Source of the DNA: Shewanella psychromarinicola
Lineage (GTDB): Bacteria > Pseudomonadota > Gammaproteobacteria > Enterobacterales > Shewanellaceae
NCBI RefSeq assembly: GCF_003855155.1
Contig: NZ_CP034073.1
Location: forward strand, 744,001-808,000
Length of the DNA stretch: 64,000 nt
Direction: 5' to 3'
In this document: piece after piece, positions 27,593-37,720 of the stretch
How the letters are laid out: each line of letters begins with the position of its first letter
How positions within the stretch are numbered: the stretch's first letter is position 1
The notes under the pieces: model-generated
What the model was told of the DNA's origin: nothing
What the model saw: only the letters and a program-made list of their open reading frames with translations
Databases searched by the model: none
Position numbers and translations under genes: made by a program

Positions 27593-28367
27593 AGGCAATC
27601 CTTTTAGCAGTGTGGGTGTGTCTCAAATATTATTGGTAATCATTACTTTGGTCGTGTTTGGCTTATTGGTCAAGCTAGGATTATGGCAATTATCACGGGC
27701 AGCGTTTAAACAAGAGTGGCAAAGCACATTACTTCAGCGCCAACAGCAGCAAGCTCTCACTTATGAAGACATGTTGGCATTGGTTGAATCATCAAAGCGA
27801 CAAACCGCCTCTCAGCCAGAGGCGTCTTTACTGACGGGTTATCGCTTATCGATTTATGCTAAACCAGCCAATAACACCGTACTGCTGTTAGACAATCAAG
27901 TGTATCAAGGCCAAGTGGGCTATTTAGCTTACCAAGTATTTGAGATAACGCCTGATCAACCTTGGATATTAGTTGAACTCGGCTTTGTTCCAGCAAATAA
28001 AGATCGTCGAATATTACCGGAGCTCACAGCGTTAAAAGTCGATTACTACACACTATTGGGTCGGGTATACCAAAAGCAAACCAACCCATTAAGTGATCAA
28101 TTATATCCGGAGAAGTTAGCAGATATAGATGCCCCGCTACGTTTTCAAAACATCAACATCGCGGCATTGGCTGACATGTTGGCTCATCCGCTGATCTCTG
28201 TGGTACTGCAACCAGAGAATGTCCCGAGTTATAACTTACCTCAACCCTGGGTGCCGATCCCACTATCGGCGCACAAGCATCAAGGTTATGCCTTGCAATG
28301 GTTCACGATGGCAGGAGTCTTTTTAGGATTAATGAGCTGGATAGCATTTCGACAATTTCGACGTTAA
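27576..28367 (+). CDS. SURF1-family cytochrome oxidase assembly protein
   Basis: About 263 residues with a membrane helix near each end and the family motif of a helix followed by LGLWQLSRAAFKQ. The middle contains GYRLSIYAKPANNTVLLLDNQVYQGQVGY, matching the SURF1 pattern of a periplasmic domain, and the end HKHQGYALQWFTMAGVFLGL is typical. SURF1 helps deliver heme A to subunit I. The start is uncertain: ATG at 27540 and 27576 and GTG at 27612 are in frame, none with a strong ribosome site. The first two overlap the divergent DUF2909 gene. Confidence 0.85.
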   Translation: MKGVVTGNPFSSVGVSQILLVIITLVVFGLLVKLGLWQLSRAAFKQEWQSTLLQRQQQQALTYEDMLALVESSKRQTASQPEASLLTGYRLSIYAKPANNTVLLLDNQVYQGQVGYLAYQVFEITPDQPWILVELGFVPANKDRRILPELTALKVDYYTLLGRVYQKQTNPLSDQLYPEKLADIDAPLRFQNINIAALADMLAHPLISVVLQPENVPSYNLPQPWVPIPLSAHKHQGYALQWFTMAGVFLGLMSWIAFRQFRR

Positions 28368-28424
28368 GCCTCGTCGTGAAAAATTAACTTAACAATAATA
28401 TCAAAATGATAAAGAGGAGATGGA

Positions 28425-28976
28425 ATGAACTCCCTACCTAAAAAAAGCAATAAAGCATTAATAGTATTACTGCTGGTATTTATTTTACCGGTAGCTTTGG
28501 CCAAATTAGTGTTAAGCCTAGAACTGTATAATGGTGCGGCGACTAACAAGGGGGCGTTAATCACTCCCGAAGTAAATTATGCCAATTTAGCCATGGACAA
28601 CCCCAAACCACACGTATGGCAAGTGCTGTTTTTTCTACCTGAAACGTGCAATGAACAGTGCCAAGAACGCCTGTATATTTTACATCAAAGCTATATCGCA
28701 CTGGGTAAAGATCGGGATCGTGTTACCCCTATCATTGTGGTTAATAACAGCAGCGACACCAAGATACTTAAGCAATTAAATATCGGCTTCGATCAAGTAA
28801 ACGCCAATCAAGCACTGGCAACCATGCTGACAGAGCAACGTCTAGTTATTGTCGATCCTCTCGGAAACTTGGTGATGCAATATGACAATGTGATAGGTCA
28901 CGACGCCAATATCGCCCAAGGCAAAGCCATGATTGCTGATTTACGCAAAATGCTTAAGTTGTCGAGGGTAGGCTAA
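28425..28976 (+). CDS. Membrane-anchored thioredoxin-fold protein of the cox cluster
   Basis: A 183-residue protein with one N-terminal membrane helix (about residues 10-30) and a periplasmic domain carrying PETCNEQCQERLY, a CxxxC motif like that of Sco copper chaperones, then VIVDPLGNLVMQY and an end helix. Strong AGAGGAG ribosome site. Proteins of this kind occur between SURF1 and ctaA in many gammaproteobacterial cox clusters and are of unproven function. A role in copper or redox assembly of the oxidase is inferred. Shares one base with ctaA (TAATG). Confidence 0.75.
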   Translation: MNSLPKKSNKALIVLLLVFILPVALAKLVLSLELYNGAATNKGALITPEVNYANLAMDNPKPHVWQVLFFLPETCNEQCQERLYILHQSYIALGKDRDRVTPIIVVNNSSDTKILKQLNIGFDQVNANQALATMLTEQRLVIVDPLGNLVMQYDNVIGHDANIAQGKAMIADLRKMLKLSRVG

Positions 28977-29956
28977 TGGCAATTGAGCGATTAATCAAAT
29001 TCACTTTGGTGTTTACCTTGGCGGTTATTCTAATGGGCGCCTATACACGCCTGTCAGATGCCGGATTAGGTTGCCCAGACTGGCCGGGATGTTATGGTCA
29101 CTTGGCCTTTCCAAGTGCAAGTCATGATTTAGCCAACATTGAGAGTCGTTTTCCTGATGCTCAAATTGAGCCTGAAAAGGCATGGCTGGAAATGATCCAT
29201 CGTTATATCGCCGGAACATTAGGCTTAATGGTTTTAGCCATTTTAATTTTATGTCTTAAACAGCCTCAAGCCCCCAAAAAACTTCCCATCTTTATTGCTG
29301 GGCTCATTGTGTTTCAAGCCGCGCTTGGCATGTGGACTGTCACGATGAAATTAATGCCTATTGTGGTTATGGCACACCTTATTGGTGGTTTTAGCCTATT
29401 TGCCTTGTTACTACTCTTGTATCTACGGCTAAAGCCATTACGGATCCCCGGAGGTGATACCTATGCTCGTAAGCTGATCCCGTTAGCATTAGTCAGTTTA
29501 GGGGTGTTAGTCATTCAAATTATACTCGGCGGCTGGACCTCATCCAATTACGCTGCGCTTGCCTGCACCACGTTGCCCATTTGTGAAGGGAATTGGGTCG
29601 ATAACTTACGTTTTGCCGATGCTTTTTCACCATTTCAAGGCGATCATCCTAGTTTTGAATTTGGCGTATTAGACTACGCAACTCGAATGACTATTCATAT
29701 TAGCCACCGAATTTGGGCGGTTGTTACCGCCATAACCCTGATCGTACTGGCACTAAAATTACGTTATGCCCAATCACACATTATGCGTAACAGTGGTTAC
29801 TTATTAGTGTTGTTAATCATAGTTCAAGTCGGACTGGGTATTAGTAATGTAGTGATGAATTTACCCTTGGGTATCGCGGTATCACACAATGGAGGCGCAG
29901 CCTTATTGCTGCTTACCTTAGTCTTTATTAATTATGCCTTATGGCGCAAAGCATAG
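28976..29956 (+). CDS. ctaA: Heme A synthase CtaA (COX15)
   Basis: A 326-residue, eight-helix membrane enzyme in two homologous halves. Conserved parts are [21 protein letters not shown], the heme-ligand His in MIHRYIAG, the Cys-containing loop [17 protein letters not shown], and HISHRIWAV and SHNGGAALL in the second half. It oxidises the methyl group of heme O to give heme A. Followed immediately by ctaB. Confidence 0.96.
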   Translation: MAIERLIKFTLVFTLAVILMGAYTRLSDAGLGCPDWPGCYGHLAFPSASHDLANIESRFPDAQIEPEKAWLEMIHRYIAGTLGLMVLAILILCLKQPQAPKKLPIFIAGLIVFQAALGMWTVTMKLMPIVVMAHLIGGFSLFALLLLLYLRLKPLRIPGGDTYARKLIPLALVSLGVLVIQIILGGWTSSNYAALACTTLPICEGNWVDNLRFADAFSPFQGDHPSFEFGVLDYATRMTIHISHRIWAVVTAITLIVLALKLRYAQSHIMRNSGYLLVLLIIVQVGLGISNVVMNLPLGIAVSHNGGAALLLLTLVFINYALWRKA

Positions 29957-29969
29957 GCGAGGAACGACC

Positions 29970-30881
29970 ATGACAAAACTTGTTACGATTAGTCACCATC
30001 AACCTAAATTAACCCTGCAATGGCGCGCTTATTTTGAAATGACCAAACCCAAGGTTGTTGCGCTAATGTTGCTGACGGTATTAGTCGGTATGTGTTTATC
30101 TGTGCCCGGTATAGTGCCGCTTCAACCTTTGGTCGCGGGAATGGCAGGGATTGCTATGATGGCGGGGGCTGCGGCGGCATTTAATCACTTAATTGACCGT
30201 AAAATCGATGCTTTAATGGCTCGCACCTATAACCGCCCATTACCGAAAGGAAAAATATCAGCAACCAAGGCGTCGGCATTTGCGGTGTCACTTGGCGCGC
30301 TCGGTTTTGTGGTGTTATATACCTTAGTTAATCCCCTAACAGCTTGGCTAACCTTTGCCAGCTTGATTGGTTATGCCTTGGTTTATACGGCTTATCTTAA
30401 ACGTGCCACCTCACAAAACATTGTCATCGGGGGACTCGCTGGCGCGATGCCGCCATTACTCGGTTGGACCGCGATAACCAATGAACTACACGGTTACGCC
30501 TTATTATTAGTCATCATTATCTTCACTTGGACACCGCCACATTTTTGGGCATTAGCTATCCATCGCCGTAAAGAATATGCCAAGGTTAATATTCCAATGT
30601 TACCGGTGACCCATGGAGTCGAATTTACCAAAACCTGTATTTTGCTTTACACCATTTTATTAGCCATTGCCTGTCTACTCCCGGTTTTAGTCGGCATGTG
30701 TGGTCCGATATATTTGGTCGGTTCAACCTTACTCAGTTGCGGTTTTATCTATAAAGCCTGGCAGTTAAAATTTCATGACTATCCAGAACTCGCCATGCAG
30801 GTGTTTAAATTTTCAATTTATCATTTAATGATATTGTTCATTGTATTATTAGTGGACCATTATTTTTGGGTAAACGCTTAA
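29970..30881 (+). CDS. ctaB: Protoheme IX farnesyltransferase (heme O synthase) CtaB
   Basis: A 303-residue UbiA-family prenyltransferase with about nine membrane helices. The two Asp-rich motifs are [15 protein letters not shown] and the [14 protein letters not shown] region; [14 protein letters not shown] is characteristic of CyoE/CtaB. It adds the farnesyl chain to heme B. I use the ATG at 29970 after a GAGGAA site; the frame extends back into ctaA. Confidence 0.96.
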   Translation: MTKLVTISHHQPKLTLQWRAYFEMTKPKVVALMLLTVLVGMCLSVPGIVPLQPLVAGMAGIAMMAGAAAAFNHLIDRKIDALMARTYNRPLPKGKISATKASAFAVSLGALGFVVLYTLVNPLTAWLTFASLIGYALVYTAYLKRATSQNIVIGGLAGAMPPLLGWTAITNELHGYALLLVIIIFTWTPPHFWALAIHRRKEYAKVNIPMLPVTHGVEFTKTCILLYTILLAIACLLPVLVGMCGPIYLVGSTLLSCGFIYKAWQLKFHDYPELAMQVFKFSIYHLMILFIVLLVDHYFWVNA

Positions 30882-30899
30882 ATTAGAAAGGGAAATACA

Positions 30900-31523
30900 T
30901 TGAAGATAACGATTATTGTAGGGCTATTTCTTTTGGTCGTGGCCGGTGGGGTCGCTTATCAAAAAATGCAAACCGAACCTATGGAACTGGCGACCAGTTA
31001 TGTATTTGAACAGCCACGCACATTAGCCCCATTTACATTGGCAGACCAGTTTGGTAATTCGTTTACGAACCAAACATTGCAAGGTAAATGGAGTTTATTT
31101 TTTATTGGTTACACCGCTTGCCCTGATGTATGTCCAACCACCTTAAATAAACTTGCGGCGGCTTACCCAAAGCTACAAAAAATAGCCAGTAATGTACAAG
31201 TGGTGTTTGTGTCTGCTGACCCTAAACGTGACACTCAAGCGAAACGTTTAGATTACATCAACTTTTTTAATAAAGACTTTAAAGCCGTCAGTGCAGAACA
31301 CACAGATTTATTTCCATTCAGCCGTGATCTAGGCTTTGTGTATGCCATGGTCGGAGATGACAGTGATTATCAAGTAGACCATAGCGCATCTTATGTGTTG
31401 GTTTCACCGAGGGTTGAAAAAATTGCGGTATTTAAAACCAAGCCACAACCAGGCCAGTTACCACAAATTGTTAATGCTGAACTCATTGCTGACTTTGCTC
31501 AAATAGTTGCATCTTGGCACTAG
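30900..31523 (+). CDS. SCO1/SenC-family copper chaperone
   Basis: A 207-residue protein anchored by an N-terminal helix. The copper-binding motif CPDVCPTT and the distal His of DHSASYVLVSP are both present in a thioredoxin fold. Sco proteins load the CuA site of subunit II. It starts at TTG (30900) after an AAAGGG site. Last gene of the cox block. Confidence 0.93.
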   Translation: MKITIIVGLFLLVVAGGVAYQKMQTEPMELATSYVFEQPRTLAPFTLADQFGNSFTNQTLQGKWSLFFIGYTACPDVCPTTLNKLAAAYPKLQKIASNVQVVFVSADPKRDTQAKRLDYINFFNKDFKAVSAEHTDLFPFSRDLGFVYAMVGDDSDYQVDHSASYVLVSPRVEKIAVFKTKPQPGQLPQIVNAELIADFAQIVASWH

Positions 31524-31565
31524 CCATTATTGAATAACCGCTTATTAACCCGAGCTGAGGTTAAA

Positions 31566-32624
31566 TTACTCTTCAAGCCAGTGACCATTATCTTGCGGGC
31601 GGATCCACGCTTGTGAAAACCAATAATAACCCGTTTTTGTTTTACTCGGTGCGGTGCAATTGTAGCGCGAACGTCCTGGGGCTAAATCTGATGATGCCTG
31701 AATGGATAAGCGATTTTCACTTAACCAAATGGTTTTTTTAGCGCCTTGTCCTTGAATAAAACACATCACTTGATGTGGATATATATCCTGAGTGTCGAGA
31801 GTCAGCACCAATTTAGGCCGCCATTGACCTGAAACTAATAGTGGATCGCTTATGTTTTGCTTAATAACCGGCATAGGTAAGCTGGAAAATTTAACCGTTA
31901 AACTCGCCAAATCAGCAAAAGCATTGGCCACCGGAAAACGGGGTAATGCGGTTAATGATGCATACTCTCCCGCCGCACCAGATTGTTGACCAAAACCAAC
32001 AAAACCATGCTTAGCCAAAATAGCTTCCAGCTTGTTGGTGTATTCACCATAAGGGTAAGCAAACATTTTTACACTTTGACCCGTTCGTTTTAAGATCTCC
32101 GCTTCCGTCGATAGAATATTATCTTCAACGCGTACTTGCCATTGGTCTTGGGTTTCTTTGCCTTGGCGGCGAATTAAATGTTCGTGTCCCCAGCTATGGT
32201 TAGCAATGGTTACCCCTTGCTCTGACAGAGTGTTAATATCTTGCCAACTCATCATCCCTTTGAAGCCCGCATCAATCGGCGCAACAGAAATAAATACCGT
32301 ATAAGGAAACTGATGCGCCACCAATATAGGCGCGGCATTATTAATAATACTTTCATAGCCGTCATCAAAGGTGATCACAATACTGTTATTGTCTAATGCC
32401 GTGTTATGCTTTAGAGACTCAACCGCATGAGTTAATGAAATCACCGTAAAGTCATTATCAGCCAAGTACTGCATCTGCTCGGCAAACTGACTAGGTGTCA
32501 CACTAGTACTTTTAGGCGTGTTTTCCGATACATGATGATATTGTAAAATAACCACGGCATTGGCATCACAATGCAATACACTCAAACTGAACACCGCCAA
32601 CAATAACGCTATTTTCTTAACCAT
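31566..32624 (-). CDS. Exported polysaccharide deacetylase (NodB domain)
   Basis: A 352-residue protein with a signal peptide. The NodB fold shows VITFDDGYESI (catalytic Asp and metal Asp), NHSWGHEHL (metal His pair HSxxH) and MFAYPYGEY. It would remove N-acetyl groups from a polysaccharide in the periplasm or outside the cell, perhaps as in PgaB-like enzymes, though no pga operon is here. The C-terminal 100 residues are a beta-rich domain I do not recognise. Divergent from dinF, with only 14 bp between the two start codons. Confidence 0.88.
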   Translation of the reverse strand: MVKKIALLLAVFSLSVLHCDANAVVILQYHHVSENTPKSTSVTPSQFAEQMQYLADNDFTVISLTHAVESLKHNTALDNNSIVITFDDGYESIINNAAPILVAHQFPYTVFISVAPIDAGFKGMMSWQDINTLSEQGVTIANHSWGHEHLIRRQGKETQDQWQVRVEDNILSTEAEILKRTGQSVKMFAYPYGEYTNKLEAILAKHGFVGFGQQSGAAGEYASLTALPRFPVANAFADLASLTVKFSSLPMPVIKQNISDPLLVSGQWRPKLVLTLDTQDIYPHQVMCFIQGQGAKKTIWLSENRLSIQASSDLAPGRSRYNCTAPSKTKTGYYWFSQAWIRPQDNGHWLEE

Positions 32625-32638
32625 GATTATCCATACCT

Positions 32639-33985
32639 ATGTCTGTTAGCACACTACTGTTCAACCGCCAAAAAAATCGCCAATTATTAGCATTAGCGAC
32701 CCCAATGATATTGTCTAATATCACTATCCCTCTATTAGGATTAGTTGATACCGCGGTAATTGGGCATCTTGAACAAGCTTACTATCTTGGCGGCGTAGCC
32801 TTAGGAAGTACCATCATCACCTTGATGATTTGGTTGCTTGGTTTTTTACGTATGTCCACCACCGGACTCGTTGCACAAGCCTACGGTGCTAATGATACCT
32901 CAACTCAGCAACAATTACTGATACAAGGTTGCAGCCTAGCATTAACCTTAGGCTTAGTTGGCGTAATACTGCAATCTCCCCTGCTCAATTTAGCACTCAG
33001 TCTGAGTGATGCCAGCGAACAAGTGATGCTCTATTGTCGTCAATATGTCGAAATTCGAATTTGGTCATTGCCTTTTGCCCTTACCAATTTGGTGCTACTG
33101 GGTTGGTTGCTTGGTCGCCAAGCGCCCAAAGCAGCCATGTGGCAACTCATTATCGCTAACAGCGTCAATATTATTCTCGATCTTGTGTTTGTTATGGTCT
33201 TTAAATGGAATGTGCAAGGCGTGGCTTTGGCATCGGTTATTGCTGACATCTGTGCTTTTTCAGTGGCATTAGTCATGGTTAAACGCCAGCTGGTTGATAT
33301 GGGCGGACTAAAATTAAGCCAAGTTATCGCGCATTTATCATGGCGTGGATATGCTCGTTTACTCACCTTAAATCGTGATATTTTTATCCGCAGCTTGTGT
33401 TTGCAAGCCGCCTTTAGCTTTATGACTTTTTATGGTGCCGGATTAGGCGACAACATTATTGCCGCTAATGCGGTACTGCTCAATTTACTGATGCTGATAT
33501 CTTATGCGTTAGATGGCATAGCCTATTATGCCGAAGCTGAAGTGGGCCGCGCATTTGGCCAAAAAAACCCAATCTTACTTCATGACAGCGTAGTACTCGC
33601 ATTTTGCTGGTCGGCAATGGTTGCGGTGTTATTTAGCCTGCTATTTTGGTTGGCAGGGCCATGGATAATTCAGCTATTAACCAACATAGAAGCAGTACAA
33701 GATACCGCAAATAATTATTTAATCTGGCTTGTTTTCATGCCTATATTGGCGTTTGGCTGCTACTTATTCGATGGTGTATATATTGGTGCCGCCCATGGGC
33801 AGATAATGCGAAATAGCATGATAGTCGCCACCTTTGGAATTTATTTTCCATGTTGGTACGTGTTGCAAGATTGGGGTAACCACAGTCTGTGGGCTGCGAT
33901 GTCAATATTCATGCTATGCCGAAGCTTGACTCTTGGCTGGCACTATTACTACAAACTCAGGTATCAACTGCTGACCACATCATAG
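32639..33985 (+). CDS. dinF: MATE-family efflux transporter, DinF subgroup
   Basis: A 448-residue, 12-helix transporter. It starts with the DinF-like stretch MILSNITIPLLGLVDTAVIGHL, followed by GFLRMSTTGLVAQAYG, and has ALDGIAYYAEAEVGRAFG in the second half. Proton-coupled efflux of cationic compounds is the family role. In E. coli dinF follows lexA in an SOS operon; here it stands 11 kb away and I see no CTG-N10-CAG box at its start. Confidence 0.88.
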   Translation: MSVSTLLFNRQKNRQLLALATPMILSNITIPLLGLVDTAVIGHLEQAYYLGGVALGSTIITLMIWLLGFLRMSTTGLVAQAYGANDTSTQQQLLIQGCSLALTLGLVGVILQSPLLNLALSLSDASEQVMLYCRQYVEIRIWSLPFALTNLVLLGWLLGRQAPKAAMWQLIIANSVNIILDLVFVMVFKWNVQGVALASVIADICAFSVALVMVKRQLVDMGGLKLSQVIAHLSWRGYARLLTLNRDIFIRSLCLQAAFSFMTFYGAGLGDNIIAANAVLLNLLMLISYALDGIAYYAEAEVGRAFGQKNPILLHDSVVLAFCWSAMVAVLFSLLFWLAGPWIIQLLTNIEAVQDTANNYLIWLVFMPILAFGCYLFDGVYIGAAHGQIMRNSMIVATFGIYFPCWYVLQDWGNHSLWAAMSIFMLCRSLTLGWHYYYKLRYQLLTTS

Positions 33986-34278
33986 TGCTTATGAGTCATC
34001 AAACTTATCCCGTAATAGCACTAGAACGAAGCCTATTGATACCACAATTCAGAGAATAGCGGCGACACTCCTAATTGAGATTAATTCCAGTAAAAATGTA
34101 TGCCGCAATGAAGCATTTACATAAACCCGTTAACGACATCGAACGTGAAAATGGCGATCACAATGTCAGCAATAATCAACATCGCCTAAGAAAAACTAGT
34201 GAAATAGAACACTTCTTAACGACCAATCTTGGGGTAAAATAACCTCAAATAGCCCAAGTCGTCACACACGAGAACACT

Positions 34279-34608
34279 ATGACTCAAGAATTGATTATTA
34301 CCGACATTGAAGTTGGCAGCGGTAAAACTGCAGTTAAAGGTGCGTTAATTACTACCCGCTACAGTGGACGTTTAACCGATGGCACCCAGTTTGATGCTTC
34401 TGATGCGTTTCAATGTGTCATCGGCACAGGTAGAGTCATTAAAGGCTGGGATCAGGGTATTATCGGCATGAATGTGGGCGGTAAACGACAATTATCAGTA
34501 CCGGCCCATCTAGCCTATGGCGAACGTCAAATGGGCGATCGTATTCCAGCAAATTCAGCTTTGTTTTTTGATATCGAATTACTTGAAGTGCTCACACGAG
34601 ACGACTGA
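34279..34608 (+). CDS. FKBP-type peptidyl-prolyl cis-trans isomerase
   Basis: A 109-residue single FKBP domain without signal peptide, so cytoplasmic. Active-site stretches are RYSGRLTDGTQFDAS, GRVIKGWDQGIIGMNVGGKRQL and PAHLAYGERQMGDRIPANSALFFDIELL. It accelerates proline isomerisation during folding. Monocistronic, followed by a terminator shared with nfuA. Confidence 0.95.
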   Translation: MTQELIITDIEVGSGKTAVKGALITTRYSGRLTDGTQFDASDAFQCVIGTGRVIKGWDQGIIGMNVGGKRQLSVPAHLAYGERQMGDRIPANSALFFDIELLEVLTRDD

Positions 34609-34630
34609 AGTCCAAGCTATACCAACAAAA

Positions 34631-34656
34631 AACGCGACCCATAATAAGGTCGCGTT
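34631..34656. terminator. Bidirectional terminator between FKBP gene and nfuA
   Basis: Nine-base-pair stem AACGCGACC / GGTCGCGTT with an 8-base loop. A T run follows on the minus strand, serving nfuA; the plus strand has only a short one. Confidence 0.9.
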
Positions 34657-34685
34657 TCTCAATTCAAGCGTCAATCTTGGCATTA

Positions 34686-35264
34686 TTATGCGTAAGAATG
34701 GTCACCATGCTGGTGTTCGGTCACATCTCGAACGCCGGTTAATTCCGTTGGGAACATATCTAACAGCTGCTTCTCGATACCATTTTTTAAGGTGATATCA
34801 ACTTGAGAACAACCGTTACATCCACCACCAAACTGCAATACTGCAACACCATCATCAGTAATTTCTATCAAGGTGATGTTACCGCCGTGGCTGGCAAGTT
34901 GTGGATTAATTTCTGACTGAATAACATACTCGATACGTTCAACTAACGGCGCATCACCAGACACTTTACGCATTTTTGCGTTAGGCGCTTTTAATGTCAG
35001 TTGCGAACCAAGCTGGTCGGTTACAAAATCAATGCTGGCATCATCTAAGAAAGGGGCGCTCTTTTCATCGACCATAGCGCTGAAGCCATTAAATGGAAGT
35101 TCTACATCATCAGCTTCAGCGGCATCAGGTGGACAATAAGACACACCACATTCAGCTTGAGCGGTACCTGGACTTATCACGAAAACACGAATATGAGTGC
35201 CTTCTGGCTGATCGGCCAACAACTTTACGAAATGTGCCTGAGCTGTATCGGAAATGGTGATCAT
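34686..35264 (-). CDS. nfuA: Fe-S biogenesis protein NfuA
   Basis: A 192-residue two-domain protein: a degenerate A-type carrier domain (residues 1-95) followed by a NifU C-terminal domain with the cluster-binding motif [15 protein letters not shown]. It carries a [4Fe-4S] cluster to client apoproteins such as aconitase. A GAGCAGG site precedes the ATG. Gene order bioH-comF(gntX)-nfuA is conserved in enterobacteria and seen here. Confidence 0.96.
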   Translation of the reverse strand: MITISDTAQAHFVKLLADQPEGTHIRVFVISPGTAQAECGVSYCPPDAAEADDVELPFNGFSAMVDEKSAPFLDDASIDFVTDQLGSQLTLKAPNAKMRKVSGDAPLVERIEYVIQSEINPQLASHGGNITLIEITDDGVAVLQFGGGCNGCSQVDITLKNGIEKQLLDMFPTELTGVRDVTEHQHGDHSYA

Positions 35265-35494
35265 AAAAACCTGCTCCGTCAGGGTATACCTGAGTAAATT
35301 AGTAAGAATTAGATCTATGATACCCTGTGTTGCATTGGCTTTGTAGTGTCAGTGAGACAAGATCTTAAAAAAATGATCTAGTGCAAAGTTTTTTAAGCCA
35401 AATAAACTTCAGCAAACAAGATCCTCAGCCTTATAAGTAATGAGTAAGTTACTGGTTATATTAGATAATAAAACTGGTTATTATTAAAATCGAA

Positions 35495-36301
35495 TTAATC
35501 TAACAACCCGGGCGCTTCAGCACGCGCAAGGCACCAAGTTTGTACATGGACAAATTGTGTACTAAATAATCGCGCAATTTCATCCACTGTAGTGCCTGTA
35601 GTGACAACATCATCAATTAAAGCGACACGCTGGTACGTCATCCCATCCAATAATCTGAATGCACCATGACAGTTTTTACGCCTCTGTTTACCCGCTAATC
35701 CCGTTTGTGGTGAAGTATCAACAACCCGGATTAAACAACTGTCATCGACAGGAATATTGGTTAATAGACTTAATTCTTTCGCTATTAACCAGGCTTGATT
35801 AAAGCCTCGCTGCCGCAAACGATTTGGATGTAAAGGTACCGGGATCAACACCTGTGGCCGCCTAATGATGCCATGTTTAATGAGTAATTCGATTCGACAA
35901 GCTAATTGCTGAGTTATCGCGTTAAGCGGCGCACATTGTTGTTGGTATTTAATCGCGGCGATAAGAGGCCCTAACCCTTGATGATAACTGCAAGGTGCAA
36001 CAACCCAATTGGGTGTGTGTTGAAGGCATTTACCACAATATGCCTGCAGCACTGCTATTTCACGACCACAACCTAAACACACTTCATGCTGATACAAACT
36101 CGCCGCTAAGCACTCTTGGCAAACACCCGTGAGTACTTGATTAGGAAACAATTGCTGATAACCCGTTTGCTCTATCCTTTGCTGGCACAGCAAGCAACGG
36201 TTGGGTAAACTGGACAGTAAAATGACTCTTGCACGCTGAACACTGTTGGTGCATAAGCGTAATACGTGGGCGATGTTGATTGAATTATTGATTGGCGGCA
36301 T
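35495..36301 (-). CDS. ComF/GntX family phosphoribosyltransferase-like protein
   Basis: A 268-residue protein. Its N-terminal zinc-ribbon-like part has several Cys pairs (NRCLLCQQ, CQECL, CLGCG, CGKC). The C-terminal phosphoribosyltransferase domain has PVPLHPNRLRQRGFNQA and the PRPP loop VALIDDVVTTGTTVDE. ComF is needed for DNA uptake and is linked to competence in some bacteria; E. coli GntX is its homologue. Divergent from bioH. Confidence 0.93.
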   Translation of the reverse strand: MPPINNSINIAHVLRLCTNSVQRARVILLSSLPNRCLLCQQRIEQTGYQQLFPNQVLTGVCQECLAASLYQHEVCLGCGREIAVLQAYCGKCLQHTPNWVVAPCSYHQGLGPLIAAIKYQQQCAPLNAITQQLACRIELLIKHGIIRRPQVLIPVPLHPNRLRQRGFNQAWLIAKELSLLTNIPVDDSCLIRVVDTSPQTGLAGKQRRKNCHGAFRLLDGMTYQRVALIDDVVTTGTTVDEIARLFSTQFVHVQTWCLARAEAPGLLD

Positions 36302-36344
36302 TGGCTATTCATTCCATTAAATAGGCTCAAAAGAGGTATTAACC

Positions 36345-37133
36345 GTGAGTTTTCCTGCATTGCATATTGATACCGAAGGCTCTCAAGGCCAAGACATCGT
36401 GTTATTACACGGTTGGGGGGTGAATAATCAAGTCTTCAGTCCATTAAAAAACGCATTGCAACAGTATAGAGTGCATTATGTTGATTTGCCGGGTTTTGGT
36501 TTGAGCCCCAATATCGATGGTGACATTACCCAGTGGGCACAAGCGTTGGCTGAACAACTTCCACAGCAGGCCATTTGGATAGGTTGGTCATTAGGTGGAT
36601 TGATTGCTAGCCAAGTTGCCATTAACAACCCAGAGTCAGTGGCAGCATTAGTCACTATTGCCTCATCACCCTGTTTTATGGCTCGCGAAACCAACAACTT
36701 AACCCCAGCTTGGTTTGGGATCCAGCCACAGGTGTTAGCACAGTTTTCAAGCCAATTAAGCCACGATTTAGCCCGCACAGTAGAACGCTTTTTGGCGATC
36801 CAAGCCATGGGAAGTGATAATCCAAAATCCGATATTCTACACATCAAAAACTTAGTGTTAAATAAACCATTACCGACACAACAAGCATTGTCGCAAGGAT
36901 TGGATATGTTAGCGCAAGTGGATTTACGGGCAACGATCGCTCAAATAGAGCAACCGTGGTTACGTATATGGGGCAAGTTAGATAGTTTGGTGCCGAGAAA
37001 GATTATCACTGCATTACCTAACAGTGACAACATTGAAGATGTGGTGATCCATAAGGCATCCCATGCGCCGTTTATTTCCCATCCAGATGCTTTTTTAGGC
37101 CATTTATTACCTTGGATCACAAAATACAGCTAA
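36345..37133 (+). CDS. bioH: Pimeloyl-ACP methyl ester carboxylesterase BioH
   Basis: A 262-residue alpha/beta hydrolase. The nucleophile elbow is GWSLGG (Ser at about residue 82), the oxyanion stretch is LLHGWGVN, and the catalytic His lies in KASHAPFISHPD. It releases pimeloyl-ACP for biotin synthesis. GTG start after an AGAGGT site. Its position beside comF and nfuA supports BioH over other hydrolases. Confidence 0.93.
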   Translation: MSFPALHIDTEGSQGQDIVLLHGWGVNNQVFSPLKNALQQYRVHYVDLPGFGLSPNIDGDITQWAQALAEQLPQQAIWIGWSLGGLIASQVAINNPESVAALVTIASSPCFMARETNNLTPAWFGIQPQVLAQFSSQLSHDLARTVERFLAIQAMGSDNPKSDILHIKNLVLNKPLPTQQALSQGLDMLAQVDLRATIAQIEQPWLRIWGKLDSLVPRKIITALPNSDNIEDVVIHKASHAPFISHPDAFLGHLLPWITKYS

Positions 37134-37210
37134 AAATAACCTAATAGCGCTTTAGCCTTAGCGAAATATTGACTATAATTTAGTCAGGACATCGTATTGG
37201 CAAGGTCAAG

Positions 37211-37720
37211 ATGATTATCACCACTCATTATCCGCAAGTGCCGCTAGCAACGTCAAATGTTGCAACGGATCTTGCGCGAGTGGACAACCAACAAAAACCG
37301 CCGATCCTTCCACCGCAAGAACCGGCTAAAGGCCACCGAGAGCGATCATTAAATCCACAAAATGAACGCGCTACGGCTTATATCGTCGCAGAAAAAAAAC
37401 AACAGCAAGAACAGGCCAAGCGCCAGCAACAAAACCTCACCCAACAACAATCTGTTGCCCCTAAATCCGCCGCAGCACAAGCTGTTAGTGTTAAGACAAT
37501 CAGAGTTATGGCAAGCCATACACCGGCATTGCAACGTAAAGATATTCAGCTAAAAACCCAAACGGTGGCCGCAAAAAAAACAGCGGAACCTTGGCAGCGC
37601 CAACTCATCGACGCTGGCGTATCAAAAGCGACCTATCAGCAATTTGGCCAACGGATTGGTCAATTCTATCAACAACAATCCGCGCCAAACAATGAGTCTC
37701 AGTTACAAATATTAGCGTGA
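37211..37720 (+). CDS. Gln-rich protein of unknown function
   Basis: 169 residues with no signal peptide and no membrane segment. The centre (residues 55-90) is Gln/Lys-rich and probably disordered or coiled. The end (WQRQLIDAGVSKATYQQFGQRIGQFYQQ) looks like a helical domain. AAGG precedes the ATG. Its last nine bases overlap the 3' end of the converging sulfatase gene. I recognise no family. Confidence 0.6.
   Translation: MIITTHYPQVPLATSNVATDLARVDNQQKPPILPPQEPAKGHRERSLNPQNERATAYIVAEKKQQQEQAKRQQQNLTQQQSVAPKSAAAQAVSVKTIRVMASHTPALQRKDIQLKTQTVAAKKTAEPWQRQLIDAGVSKATYQQFGQRIGQFYQQQSAPNNESQLQILA

Noticed and set aside
32600..32660. Searched for an SOS box at dinF
   Set aside because: No CTG-N10-CAG within the start region, so SOS control of this dinF is not supported.
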